Shown: positions 1 through 6,505 of the stretch, piece by piece | Layout: each line of letters opens with the position of its first letter | How positions within the stretch are numbered: the first letter of the stretch is position 1 | DNA from: Lachnospiraceae bacterium UBA1729 | GTDB lineage: Bacteria > Bacillota > Clostridia > Lachnospirales > Lachnospiraceae | Assembly (NCBI GenBank): GCA_002315945.1 | Contig: DCIJ01000071.1 | Location: forward strand, 253 to 19,657 | Length of the DNA stretch: 19,405 bases | Direction of reading: 5' to 3' | Notes under the pieces: model-generated | What the model was told of the DNA's origin: nothing | Databases searched by the model: none | The model's input: the letters and a program-made list of their open reading frames with translations, nothing else | Translations under genes and position numbers: made by a program

Positions 1-10
1 TGCTGTTTAT

Positions 11-23
11 TTGTCAAAGTTCA
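11..23 (-). promoter_or_regulatory. boxA-like antitermination element of a probable rRNA leader
   Basis: On the minus strand this reads TGAACTTTGACAA, which resembles the boxA element (TGCTCTTTGAAAA-like) in leaders of bacterial rRNA operons, where Nus factors assemble to prevent Rho-dependent termination. It lies about 30 nt downstream of a near-consensus promoter, as expected. The rRNA itself would lie outside the window, so the assignment rests on motif and context only. Confidence 0.4.
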
Positions 24-54
24 TTGTGTTGTATCTCTCAGACGCAACTATGAT

Positions 55-83
55 AGATTATCATGTCGTCTTGTCTTTGTCAA
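55..83 (-). promoter_or_regulatory. rrn P2: Strong sigma-A promoter (proximal of a tandem pair), probably rRNA operon P2
   Basis: On the minus strand TTGACA (78-83) and TAATCT (55-60) are separated by exactly 17 nt. A second promoter of equal quality sits 85 bp upstream. Two closely spaced consensus promoters with 17-nt spacers followed by a boxA-like sequence is the classic layout of Firmicute rRNA operons. The transcript leaves the window at position 1, so its product cannot be seen. Confidence 0.65.
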
Positions 84-139
84 CAACTTTTTTTATTTTT
101 TTCTGCGCTTGATTTCGTTGTTTCTCAAGTGCAAGCGAA

Positions 140-168
140 ATACTATCATAGTAAAAAGAGGTCGTCAA
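140..168 (-). promoter_or_regulatory. rrn P1: Strong sigma-A promoter (distal of a tandem pair), probably rRNA operon P1
   Basis: On the minus strand TTGACG (163-168) and TAGTAT (140-145) have a 17-nt spacer. Immediately upstream (about 169-230) the minus strand carries phased A-tracts typical of an UP element, which binds the RNA polymerase alpha subunit and boosts rRNA promoters. Together with the promoter at 55-83 it forms a tandem pair pointing left. Confidence 0.6.
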
Positions 169-473
169 GCACTTTTTGGAAATTTTTTACAAGTATTTTT
201 ATTCACTTTTTTATACATATAATGTTATGTAATCTATATATATATACAAGTGTTGAAACCGTGTGATTTACAGTTGTATATATACTACATTATGGCAACT
301 TAGCATTTTTCACATATATTAATTGGATTGTTGTCGTTGCAACTGGAAAAGATAGTAATGCTGAAAAAGGACGCAAATAATTGATTTTTGAGTGCTATGA
401 TTTTCATACTCCTTTGTATAGAGCTTTTCGACATGAATCGAGAAAAGCACTTTCTAGTAATCATTGCCAAAAA

Positions 474-507
474 AATAATGCATCCACTATCAAGTGAACG
501 CATTATT
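474..507 (-). terminator. Rho-independent terminator of the DUF4258-YgiT operon
   Basis: On the minus strand the 14-bp arms 494-507 and 474-487 pair, with AATAATGC/GCATTATT as a perfect 8-bp outer helix and an inner helix containing wobble pairs. The loop is 6 nt (488-493), and a run of seven T follows. It starts 21 bp downstream of the YgiT stop codon. Confidence 0.8.
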
Positions 508-527
508 TGATTACTGAATATTAATAA

Positions 528-755
528 TTAAGCTGCTTTGCAATAATCAATAACCGAAATATCTTGCATGAGTTTCTTTGCCGTATTAACCAGTAATTCC
601 AACTTTTCAGATACTTCATCTGTAAAAGTAACTTCTCCACAGATTTCACATTCTAAACAAGGAACATTTTTGATTACAATAATACATTCCTTATACTCAA
701 CTGTAAAAGTTGTTTTTGATTTTAATTTATTTCCGTTAAGGCACGCATTACACAT
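528..755 (-). CDS. YgiT-type zinc-finger protein (probable antitoxin partner, zinc domain only)
   Basis: This 75-residue protein has the YgiT/MqsA N-terminal zinc-binding layout: Cys2-x2-Cys5 near the start and a second Cys36-x2-Cys39 knuckle after the typical 'VPC' stretch, followed by Gly-Glu. In MqsA the zinc domain contacts the toxin and a C-terminal HTH domain binds DNA. Here the protein ends about 35 residues after the second knuckle in an acidic-hydrophobic helix, so no HTH is present. A perfect AGGAGG precedes the ATG, and the upstream DUF4258 gene stops 2 nt before it, so the two are translationally coupled. Toxin-first, antitoxin-second order is the same as in mqsRA. The role as antitoxin is inferred from family and pairing; I cannot see direct evidence of toxicity or neutralisation. 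Confidence 0.8.
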   Translation of the reverse strand: MCNACLNGNKLKSKTTFTVEYKECIIVIKNVPCLECEICGEVTFTDEVSEKLELLVNTAKKLMQDISVIDYCKAA

Positions 756-757
756 AA

Positions 758-1090
758 CTATTTCCTCCTTGTTTTATTATCTGGCATCCAATGTTCAGTA
801 CTCGGTTTATATGCTGTAATAATTATTATTGTTGCTTCTTTGTATCCAATAACAACATGAAGAGCATCTTGCTCAATCACCGTAATGCCTAAAATCAAAC
901 AAGATGGATAAGAATCAGGAGAAGCATTAAACTCATCTAAAGGATATTCTTCGATAATTTCGCCTTTCATGATACAGTTTTCTACATCTTTTCGGGAAAT
1001 ATCTCTTTCCATCATTCTTTTTAAGCAATAAGCTCTATATTCAATAGATGCTCCTGATACAAATGCGTTTCGTATTTGTTCAATGTTCAT
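758..1090 (-). CDS. DUF4258 domain protein (probable toxin of a TA-like pair)
   Basis: This 110-residue basic/acidic mixed protein matches the DUF4258 family. It opens with 'IRNAF', has a central 'YRAYCLKRMMERDISRKDVENCIMKG' helix-turn region with the typical 'H/Y-x-x-x-R-M-x-x-R-x-I' spacing, then an 'EIIEEYP' strand and a C-terminal '(I)ITAYKPSTEHW' strand, which is the usual family ending. DUF4258 genes are often found directly upstream of YgiT zinc-finger genes in Firmicutes, as here (2-nt gap). A BECR-like fold and RNase activity by analogy with MqsR/RelE are plausible but not shown. AAAGGAG lies 8 nt upstream of the ATG. The pair is notably AT-rich compared with the metabolic genes to its right, consistent with an acquired module. 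Confidence 0.75.
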   Translation of the reverse strand: MNIEQIRNAFVSGASIEYRAYCLKRMMERDISRKDVENCIMKGEIIEEYPLDEFNASPDSYPSCLILGITVIEQDALHVVIGYKEATIIIITAYKPSTEHWMPDNKTRRK

Positions 1091-1110
1091 GTTAAGCTCC
1101 TTTCATCTAA

Positions 1111-1141
1111 ATTATATTAGAGAAAGTCCTTAGAAGGACTT
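1111..1141 (-). promoter_or_regulatory. TA promoter with palindromic operator
   Basis: On the minus strand a consensus TATAAT lies at 1111-1116, 21 bp before the DUF4258 ATG. Directly upstream, 1124-1141 is a perfect inverted repeat, AAGTCCTT-nn-AAGGACTT. It occupies the space where the -35 box and spacer would lie, and no good -35 hexamer is visible. That position is what a repressor or activator site would need. TA operons are usually autoregulated this way, but the YgiT protein here lacks an HTH, so who binds is unclear. Confidence 0.5.
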
Positions 1142-1291
1142 CTCGGTTTGTCTCTATATGAGAAATCCTTGTTAAACAATAACATAACACCATTTGAAGA
1201 CTTATACCATAGACACACACCATCTGTTCCAAAGTATTTTTTCAAATTGCTTTCATCCACATACTACCCATTAACCACAACATACAAACAA

Positions 1292-1326
1292 AATCTGCAT
1301 ATAGCATCAAATTTAATATGCAGATT
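1292..1326 (-). terminator. Terminator of the cdd-add-DUF4317 operon
   Basis: On the minus strand AATCTGCATAT (1316-1326) pairs perfectly with ATATGCAGATT (1292-1302) across a loop of about 13 nt. A T-rich TTGTTTG stretch follows. It begins 5 bp after the DUF4317 stop codon. Confidence 0.7.
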
Positions 1327-1331
1327 CCATC

Positions 1332-2564
1332 CTACCGGATTCGTCCATTTACGCTGACAACTTCGTCGCCCTCAACGGGAACCATCAGATAGCGTTTTCC
1401 ATCAATGAGTCTGGATTCAACCTGAGACTCCTTGCCCTCCTTCACCTTGACTACTACATCGATGCCGCTGCCTCCGGTGAAGTTTTCCATCTCCTGGTCT
1501 TTTCTCTTGATTTCTTCCTTGAGGGTATCTACTTCGTTGAGGAGATTCTTGGTGGCGTGTCGGGTCTGGGATGCAGTTACAGCCTTCTTGTCAAAGAGCA
1601 TCTCCAGTTCTGTCTCGTCATCCTTCAGGTCTTCTTCTATTTTAATAGCAATCTGCTCGCAGACTTCTTCTGGTACATCCATGTGCTCAGACAGTCTGAT
1701 GATAGCCTGGCGGTCCACCTCCACAGGAGTCTCCTCGCCCATATTCTCACGTTCAGCTAAAAAGCTCTCGATTCCACTCTGAAGATCTTCATAGAGCATC
1801 TCGCCCTCGTCCTCTGTAGGCTTGAGATTTTTTACCATAGCCTTGAAACGCTCTTTTTTCTGTGTGGCAGTACGTCTCTCCCCGCAGCCTAACACCTCTG
1901 TCATCATTTCAGAGTGGGGCTCCTTAGGATTTTTTGCATAAAAAATAACCGAATCAATATCAGTGCTTCTCTCATCAAAAGCAGGGAATAAAAATCCGTT
2001 CTCTGGTGGTGTCACAACCCAGTCTCTGATTCTGGCACCAATTCTGTTCTCGTCGCTTCTGTATCCAAGGGCAGCCTTTGACAGCACTACAGGACACACA
2101 GCGCACAGCATATACTTGAAGGTTTCTTCAGATTCATCCAGCTTCAGCTGATCGCTGGTCTTGGTCATAATGTCATAATTTCCAAAATACATTAATATAA
2201 GGAAATTACCCACATATCCATATTGTTCTATTACAAGCTCATAAAAAGTCTTAAGCAGTTCAGGATTGTTAAGTTCACTGGCTCTTAAGCCCATCAGAAA
2301 CTGCTGCTTGCCACCAGTCTCCATCTCGCTTGAGGGAAATTTGATCTGTAAAAGATTGTTACCTACAGTTCCAGACAGAACCTTGGATGCAATATCAAGA
2401 TATTTGTACAGTTCATCCTCCTCCAAATCCAAAAAGCTTTGTTCAAAGGTCAGCACTATTTCTCGCTCTGCATTCACATACGCGCCACAGATTCTGTTAA
2501 AATTGTGATTATTCTTCTTAATCTTTCTCTTAAGTTCCAGTATGTCCTTTTTACTTGTTGCCAC
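1332..2564 (-). CDS. DUF4317 family protein, function unknown
   Basis: This 410-residue cytoplasmic protein has no signal peptide or membrane segment. The N-terminus ('KKDILELKRKIKKNNHNFNRICGAYVN') and the central 'RDWVVTPPENGFLFPAFDERSTDID' block match the DUF4317 family, which is widespread in Lachnospiraceae and has no assigned activity. A C-terminal region (about 335-365) is strongly charged and coiled-coil-like ('LLNEVDTLKEEIKRKDQEM'), followed by a small glycine-rich tail. The start is GTG at 2562-2564, preceded by CAGGAG at good spacing. It is the last gene of the cdd-add operon, 100 bp after add, and is followed by a terminator. Its co-transcription with two nucleoside deaminases is suggestive but does not define a function. 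Confidence 0.8.
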   Translation of the reverse strand: MATSKKDILELKRKIKKNNHNFNRICGAYVNAEREIVLTFEQSFLDLEEDELYKYLDIASKVLSGTVGNNLLQIKFPSSEMETGGKQQFLMGLRASELNNPELLKTFYELVIEQYGYVGNFLILMYFGNYDIMTKTSDQLKLDESEETFKYMLCAVCPVVLSKAALGYRSDENRIGARIRDWVVTPPENGFLFPAFDERSTDIDSVIFYAKNPKEPHSEMMTEVLGCGERRTATQKKERFKAMVKNLKPTEDEGEMLYEDLQSGIESFLAERENMGEETPVEVDRQAIIRLSEHMDVPEEVCEQIAIKIEEDLKDDETELEMLFDKKAVTASQTRHATKNLLNEVDTLKEEIKRKDQEMENFTGGSGIDVVVKVKEGKESQVESRLIDGKRYLMVPVEGDEVVSVNGRIR

Positions 2565-2664
2565 TTTTATTCTCCTGTTCTATGTCTATTTTAATTCATC
2601 CCCGTTTGTTGTTGACTTACATTCTGCTTCCGGGGGCCCGAACTGCGTCTGCCAAGCACCAAGG

Positions 2665-3756
2665 CTACACGCCTCTGACCAGTCGTTCCTTAACATCATC
2701 ACTGGCAAAAGCCATATGCACGCCGTTCAGATAGTTGGTTGTCCAGAAATCCTCGTCAAAACCAAACTGACCCTGGATGAGCTCCATCTCACCGGTCAGG
2801 GTTATTCCGCTGACAGTTTTGTTGTCTGTATTGATATTATAAAAAATCTGCTGTTCGAAAAAAGTCTCAACCGGATAGTTGTCCAGACTTTCTACAGCCT
2901 TGGTCTGCAGATTGCTTGAGGGACACAGTTCGAATCCAACGCCGCTTTTTTTAGCAAGCTTCATTACCTCCTCACTTTTTCCTGCAGCCACTCCATGACC
3001 TATTCGACCAGCCCCCATCTCAATGGAATCTTTGACATTGATTAAGCTTCCACATTCTCCCGCATGGAGTGTGAAGGGCATTCCCAGTTTTTTTACCTCT
3101 GAAAAAAGTGTCAAAAATTCATTTGCCGGATAGGCAGCCTCATTGCCAGCCAGGTCTGCAGCGCATACACCCAGATTCAGATACTCTCTGGCTGCCTTGA
3201 ACATCTCCAGGTTTTCCTCTGCAGACAGTCCCCGCATAGCGCACACAATCACATTAGTAATAATACCTGTATCAGCTTTCGCCCTCTTAAGGCCTCTAAG
3301 CACTGCATCAATTATCTGATTAAACTCAAGTCCCAGCTGTCTGTGAGAGGTGGGTGCAAATCTGGCCTCAATATACCTGATATTTTCCCTGGCCGCAGCC
3401 ATGGCAAAGCCATAGGCACTCTGCTCCAAGGCATACTCTGTCTGAAGGACCGCCAGGGGCAGGTCAAATCTTGTCAGATATTCCATCAGGTCTCGACATC
3501 CCTCACCTACCGTCAGATAAGTCTTCAGCTCATCAGCACTTAGGTCTGCAATCAGTTCCTTCAGATTGGAATATTCCGGTTTGTAAGGAAACTTTTCTCT
3601 GTAATCCCAAAATAATGCCTTGCCAGTGACGCCACCCACTAGATTTTCCAGGTCTAACCCCGGGTCATTCTTCAGGATACCAAGAGTTGTGTCCACATCA
3701 AGGGATCCGTCCAGGTGGCAGTGTAATTCAATTTTTGATTCTCTAAATAATTCCAT
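2665..3756 (-). CDS. add: Adenosine deaminase
   Basis: This is a 363-residue metal-dependent deaminase of the amidohydrolase superfamily; it converts adenosine (and deoxyadenosine) to inosine. Key residues are visible: His12-x-His14 (metal ligands), His231 and catalytic Glu234 in 'HAGE', His254 in 'GHG', a substrate-pocket 'CPSSN' (278-282), and metal-ligand Asp311 in 'NTDN'. In classical ADA the last motif is TDDP; the second Asp is Asn here, a variant I also associate with several other bacterial ADA-like proteins. The length is slightly above the usual 330-350. It follows cdd by 42 bp. No strong Shine-Dalgarno precedes the ATG (only a weak TAGTAGA), so expression may be lower than its neighbours. 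An adenine or other aminopurine-nucleoside deaminase activity cannot be excluded. Confidence 0.88.
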   Translation of the reverse strand: MELFRESKIELHCHLDGSLDVDTTLGILKNDPGLDLENLVGGVTGKALFWDYREKFPYKPEYSNLKELIADLSADELKTYLTVGEGCRDLMEYLTRFDLPLAVLQTEYALEQSAYGFAMAAARENIRYIEARFAPTSHRQLGLEFNQIIDAVLRGLKRAKADTGIITNVIVCAMRGLSAEENLEMFKAAREYLNLGVCAADLAGNEAAYPANEFLTLFSEVKKLGMPFTLHAGECGSLINVKDSIEMGAGRIGHGVAAGKSEEVMKLAKKSGVGFELCPSSNLQTKAVESLDNYPVETFFEQQIFYNINTDNKTVSGITLTGEMELIQGQFGFDEDFWTTNYLNGVHMAFASDDVKERLVRGV

Positions 3757-3798
3757 TTTTTCTACTATGTAATATTCACACTATTGTATTCAAAATAT

Positions 3799-4248
3799 CT
3801 ACTTCAAACTCTCCGGTCCAAATCCCACAGGCAACAGTTCCCTGAGCAGATACTTCTTTACTTCGATATCATCATCTGATATTTCGTCAGGATGCTTGGG
3901 ATTAACTACTTTTGCCAATACTATTTCAAAGGAATCAACATCGCAGAACTCCATCATAACCTGTCTGCACACTCCACAGGGTGCACACAGCTCCAGGGGA
4001 TCCTTGTCATCCATTCCACCAACAATAGCTATGCGGGAAAAATCCCTCTTTCCTTCGCTTACTGCTTTGAAAAATGCAGTTCTTTCAGCACAGTTGCTGG
4101 GAGTATAAGCTGCATTCTCAATATTGCATCCCAGTATTATTTCCCCGTTGGTGCATTCAAGGGCAGCCCCCACCGGATGATGCGAATATGGTACATATGC
4201 TGACAATCTGGCCCTGAGTGCCTGTCTAATTAAATCTTTATCTGTCAT
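3799..4248 (-). CDS. cdd: Cytidine deaminase
   Basis: This small tetrameric-type cytidine deaminase converts cytidine and deoxycytidine to uridine and deoxyuridine. Diagnostic features are 'YVPYSHHPVGAAL' near the N-terminus, the zinc/catalytic motif 'NCAERTAFF' (Cys-Ala-Glu), and the second zinc motif 'PCGVCRQ'. The C-terminus carries a short extension ('HPDEISDDDIEVKKYLLRELLPVGFGPESLK') ending in the common 'LLP..FGP' signature. I place the start at the ATG at 4246-4248, which gives the canonical 'MTDKDLIRQA' beginning (149 residues). The frame is open further to a TTG at 4258-4260 (+4 residues), but the good AAAGGAG at about 4286-4292 is too far from either. First gene of the operon with add and DUF4317. 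Confidence 0.93.
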   Translation of the reverse strand: MTDKDLIRQALRARLSAYVPYSHHPVGAALECTNGEIILGCNIENAAYTPSNCAERTAFFKAVSEGKRDFSRIAIVGGMDDKDPLELCAPCGVCRQVMMEFCDVDSFEIVLAKVVNPKHPDEISDDDIEVKKYLLRELLPVGFGPESLK

Positions 4249-4314
4249 CTCATATTCCAATAGCAGACTGTAGGTCTACTACATTCTCCTTTCTTATTAT
4301 CTTTTAGAAAACAA

Positions 4315-4340
4315 ATAGCCTCCTAGAACTAGGAAGCTAT
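4315..4340 (-). terminator. Terminator hairpin after nupQ / before cdd
   Basis: On the minus strand the 12-bp arms ATAGCTTCCTAG and CTAGGAGGCTAT pair with one G-U across a 2-nt (in practice larger) loop, followed by TTTGTTTTC. It sits 139 bp downstream of nupQ and 67 bp upstream of cdd, so it should end the yjjI-nupQ transcript. If the candidate promoter at 4358-4386 is used it would lie in the cdd leader and could act as an attenuator. Confidence 0.75.
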
Positions 4341-4357
4341 CCGTTATGAAACCCATA

Positions 4358-4386
4358 AAAGTATCGCATATATTCGCACGTTTCAA
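4358..4386 (-). promoter_or_regulatory. Candidate cdd promoter
   Basis: On the minus strand TTGAAA (4381-4386) and TACTTT (4358-4363) are spaced by 17 nt. The -35 is good and the -10 mediocre. Transcription from here would pass through the hairpin at 4315-4340 before reaching cdd. Confidence 0.35.
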
Positions 4387-4420
4387 GCCGCATCACATAT
4401 CTAAGTCGCACCACATATCT
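4385..4420. repeat. 18-bp tandem repeat, two copies
   Basis: Two abutting 18-bp units, 4385-4402 (AAGCCGCATCACATATCT) and 4403-4420 (AAGTCGCACCACATATCT), match at 16 of 18 positions. They lie in the nupQ-cdd intergenic region, just upstream of the candidate cdd -35 box. They could be a duplicated regulator site or a chance slippage product. Confidence 0.7.
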
Positions 4421-4478
4421 GTGCTGTGAAATAGGTATGTTCAACGATCATATCAACGCCGCTAACACTATTATACAC

Positions 4479-5414
4479 CTATTTGCTTCTCATGTACACC
4501 CTTCCGTTAGCAGCAGGTGCAGTTCCTTTTCCAACAAAGAGAAGAAGTGCCGCAATAGTAACAATATAAGGGATCATTGAGATCAGGTTGGGAGAGATAA
4601 TATTCATCGCACTAACCAGAGATTTTACACCTGTGCAGAAACCAAAGAGGAGACATGCAAAGGTAACACCCTTAGGATTGAATTTTCCAAAAATAACTGC
4701 AGCAATAGCAATGAAGCCCTGGCCTACAATTACACTGGGTCTGAACTGGCTAACAGTTGCAAGAGTAACAAAGGCTCCACCAAGACCTGCCATGAATCCT
4801 GAGAGAATTACGCAGGCATAACGAACCACATATACATTGATACCAATGGAATCACATGCTTCAGGGTGCTCACCACAGGCTCTCAGATATACACCAAATT
4901 TTGTCTTAAAAAAGATGAACCAGCACAGAGCTGCAATAATGAATACCAGATATGATACTGAATATACTCCCAGTACATTGTATCCAAAGGTTCCAGCCTC
5001 AAACACTCCGTTGAACATCTTGGGCAGCTTGCTTGAAAGTTCAATAGCAGGGCTGTCTGAAGAGTTATCAAACATAGCCTTGCACAGGAATATTGCAAGA
5101 CCTGGTCCTAAGAAGTTGATAGCTGTACCAGCTACAGTCTGATCTGCAAGGAACTGAATGCAGGCAATAGCATGCAACAGTCCAAACACTGCTCCGGCCA
5201 GTCCTCCGCATAAAAATGCAAACCAGCCATTTCCAGTAAACAGTGCTACACAGGCACCTGTGAAAGCACCAATTGTCATCATTCCTTCAATACCGATGTT
5301 TACAACACCGCTTCGTTCTGAAAAGCATGAGCCCAGTCCTGCCAGTAACAGGGGAGGAGTTGCAACAAGGGTAGCATTAATAAGTAATCCTAAATTTTTA
5401 ATAATTACATCCAT
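4479..5414 (-). CDS. nupQ: Nucleoside ABC transporter permease (NupQ type)
   Basis: This 311-residue, highly hydrophobic integral membrane protein of the BPD_transp_2 family is the second permease of BmpA/NupOPQ-type nucleoside importers. It has the family signature 'FSERSGVVNIGIEGMMTIGAF' near the N-terminus, and about eight to ten hydrophobic segments follow, ending in 'LLFVGKGTAPAANG', typical of this subfamily. The frame is open for 34 more codons upstream, but that extension overlaps the nupP gene and is not conserved in character; the ATG at 5412-5414 follows AGGGGGACTT and gives the usual 'MDVIIKNLGLLINATL' start. It lies 17 bp after nupP and is followed by a terminator. Confidence 0.9.
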   Translation of the reverse strand: MDVIIKNLGLLINATLVATPPLLLAGLGSCFSERSGVVNIGIEGMMTIGAFTGACVALFTGNGWFAFLCGGLAGAVFGLLHAIACIQFLADQTVAGTAINFLGPGLAIFLCKAMFDNSSDSPAIELSSKLPKMFNGVFEAGTFGYNVLGVYSVSYLVFIIAALCWFIFFKTKFGVYLRACGEHPEACDSIGINVYVVRYACVILSGFMAGLGGAFVTLATVSQFRPSVIVGQGFIAIAAVIFGKFNPKGVTFACLLFGFCTGVKSLVSAMNIISPNLISMIPYIVTIAALLLFVGKGTAPAANGRVYMRSK

Positions 5415-5431
5415 TTTTAAGTCCCCCCTAT

Positions 5432-6505
5432 TTACTGTATCTTTGAGGTCTTGCGTGTAAGCTTCTTGAAGCCAGGCTTGAATATTGCCTGAATTGCAAT
5501 AACAAATACTACACAACCCATGATTATGTTAACTATTTCTGCAGGGGCCTTAACCAGTGAAAGCTTGGTTCCACCGTATTTCATTGCGCCATAGAAGAAG
5601 GCTGAGAAGATACATCCGATTGGATTGCTGGAGCCAATCAGTGCTACAGAGATACCTTCAAAACCATATCCTTCCTGTCCGGCAAACTGAGCAAGTCTTC
5701 CACCGATTCCAAGAATCTGAACTGCGCCACCCAGTCCTGACAGTGCACCAGATATTCCCAGTGCTGTGAGGATAGATTTATTTGCATCAATTCCACCAAA
5801 CTCAGCTGCGAATCTGTTGGCACCAACTGCCTTCAGATTGTATCCAAGTACAGTTTTTTCCAGGACAATCCATACAACGATTGCTAATACAATGGCAATA
5901 AGGATTCCCCAGTTTCCACCAGTACAGTCTGTTGCCTTGAGCATGCTCTCCGGGAACAGAATTCTGGCTGTCTCAGCCACATCCTTGCTGGCTTCGCCGC
6001 CGCCCTCTTTGTGGATATACTCTAGATTTACCACATAATTGGACAGATAAAATGCAAGCCAGTTAAACATGATAAAGGAAAGAACCTCATGGATTCCTCT
6101 CTTTACCTTCATAATTCCAACAACCATTGACCAAACAAAGCCTGCAGCTGCTGCACCCAGCATACATACTATTGCGTGGATACCTGCAGGAAGCTTGAGG
6201 GCAATGCCTAAAAAAGTAGCAGTCAGAGCGCCCACAACGAACTGTCCCTCTGCTCCGATATTAAATACACCAGTCTTGAAGGAAAATGCAACGGACAAAC
6301 CGGTTAACATAATTGGGCTGGCATACATCAGCGTCCAAACAAGGAATTTAGGTTTTCCAAATACTGAATCAACCAGTTTTCCATATACTACAGCTGGAGA
6401 GAGTCCTGCTGCCATAAGGAAAATGGCACCTACTGCAAATCCAATAATTATTGAAAGAACAGACATTAATCCAGCAGTAAGGGCTTCAACTTTTTTACTA
6501 CTCAT
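5432..6505 (-). CDS. nupP: Nucleoside ABC transporter permease (NupP type)
   Basis: This 357-residue inner-membrane permease of the BPD_transp_2 family pairs with NupQ. Recognisable blocks are 'ASPIMLTGLSVAFSFKTGVFNIGAEGQF' (about 63-90), 'GIHEVLSFIMFNWLAFYLSNYVVN' and 'GGIDANKSILTALGISGALSGLGGA'. A periplasm-facing hydrophilic loop ('YIHKEGGGEASKDVAETARILFPES') is expected in NupP. Its ATG overlaps the last codons of nupO by 8 nt, and AGGAGGT precedes it, so translation is coupled. The heterodimer with NupQ forms the channel for nucleosides delivered by the lipoprotein. The exact substrate range (purine or pyrimidine nucleosides) cannot be read from the sequence. Confidence 0.92.
   Translation of the reverse strand: MSSKKVEALTAGLMSVLSIIIGFAVGAIFLMAAGLSPAVVYGKLVDSVFGKPKFLVWTLMYASPIMLTGLSVAFSFKTGVFNIGAEGQFVVGALTATFLGIALKLPAGIHAIVCMLGAAAAGFVWSMVVGIMKVKRGIHEVLSFIMFNWLAFYLSNYVVNLEYIHKEGGGEASKDVAETARILFPESMLKATDCTGGNWGILIAIVLAIVVWIVLEKTVLGYNLKAVGANRFAAEFGGIDANKSILTALGISGALSGLGGAVQILGIGGRLAQFAGQEGYGFEGISVALIGSSNPIGCIFSAFFYGAMKYGGTKLSLVKAPAEIVNIIMGCVVFVIAIQAIFKPGFKKLTRKTSKIQ

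Larger units (their letters stand above)
1..527. other. AT-rich gene-free left edge
   Basis: I see no credible gene here; the open frames are short, low-complexity and lack ribosome binding sites. The stretch holds two tandem minus-strand promoters and a boxA-like element (11-168), a very AT-rich tract behind them (about 169-300), an imperfect hairpin at 423-448 (arms GCTTTTCGA / TCGAGAAAAGC, with a 2-nt bulge), and the terminator of the YgiT operon (474-507). Positions 300-420 show nothing I can interpret. Confidence 0.6.

Noticed and set aside
63..266. Open frame of 67 codons on the plus strand
   Set aside because: It is Phe/Ser-rich translation of AT-rich DNA, lacks a ribosome binding site, and runs antisense across two near-consensus promoters.
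300..503. Open frame of 67 codons on the minus strand downstream of YgiT
   Set aside because: Its first codons lie inside the terminator hairpin, no ribosome binding site precedes it, and the peptide has no recognisable pattern.
1148..1357. Open frame of 69 codons on the plus strand
   Set aside because: It crosses the DUF4317 terminator and stop, has no ribosome binding site and looks random.
2619..2645. GC-rich GGGGGCCCG patch between add and DUF4317 as a terminator
   Set aside because: The arms do not pair cleanly, no T-run follows, and DUF4317 has no promoter of its own that I can see.
3757..3798. Degenerate repeat of the cdd gene end (TGAA...TAG-like segments)
   Set aside because: Matches are too short and AT-rich to distinguish from chance, so it was not counted with the other gene-end duplications.
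5415..5516. Longer start for NupQ at 5516
   Set aside because: The extra 34 residues overlap the nupP gene, contain no family sequence, and the ATG at 5414 has a good ribosome binding site.
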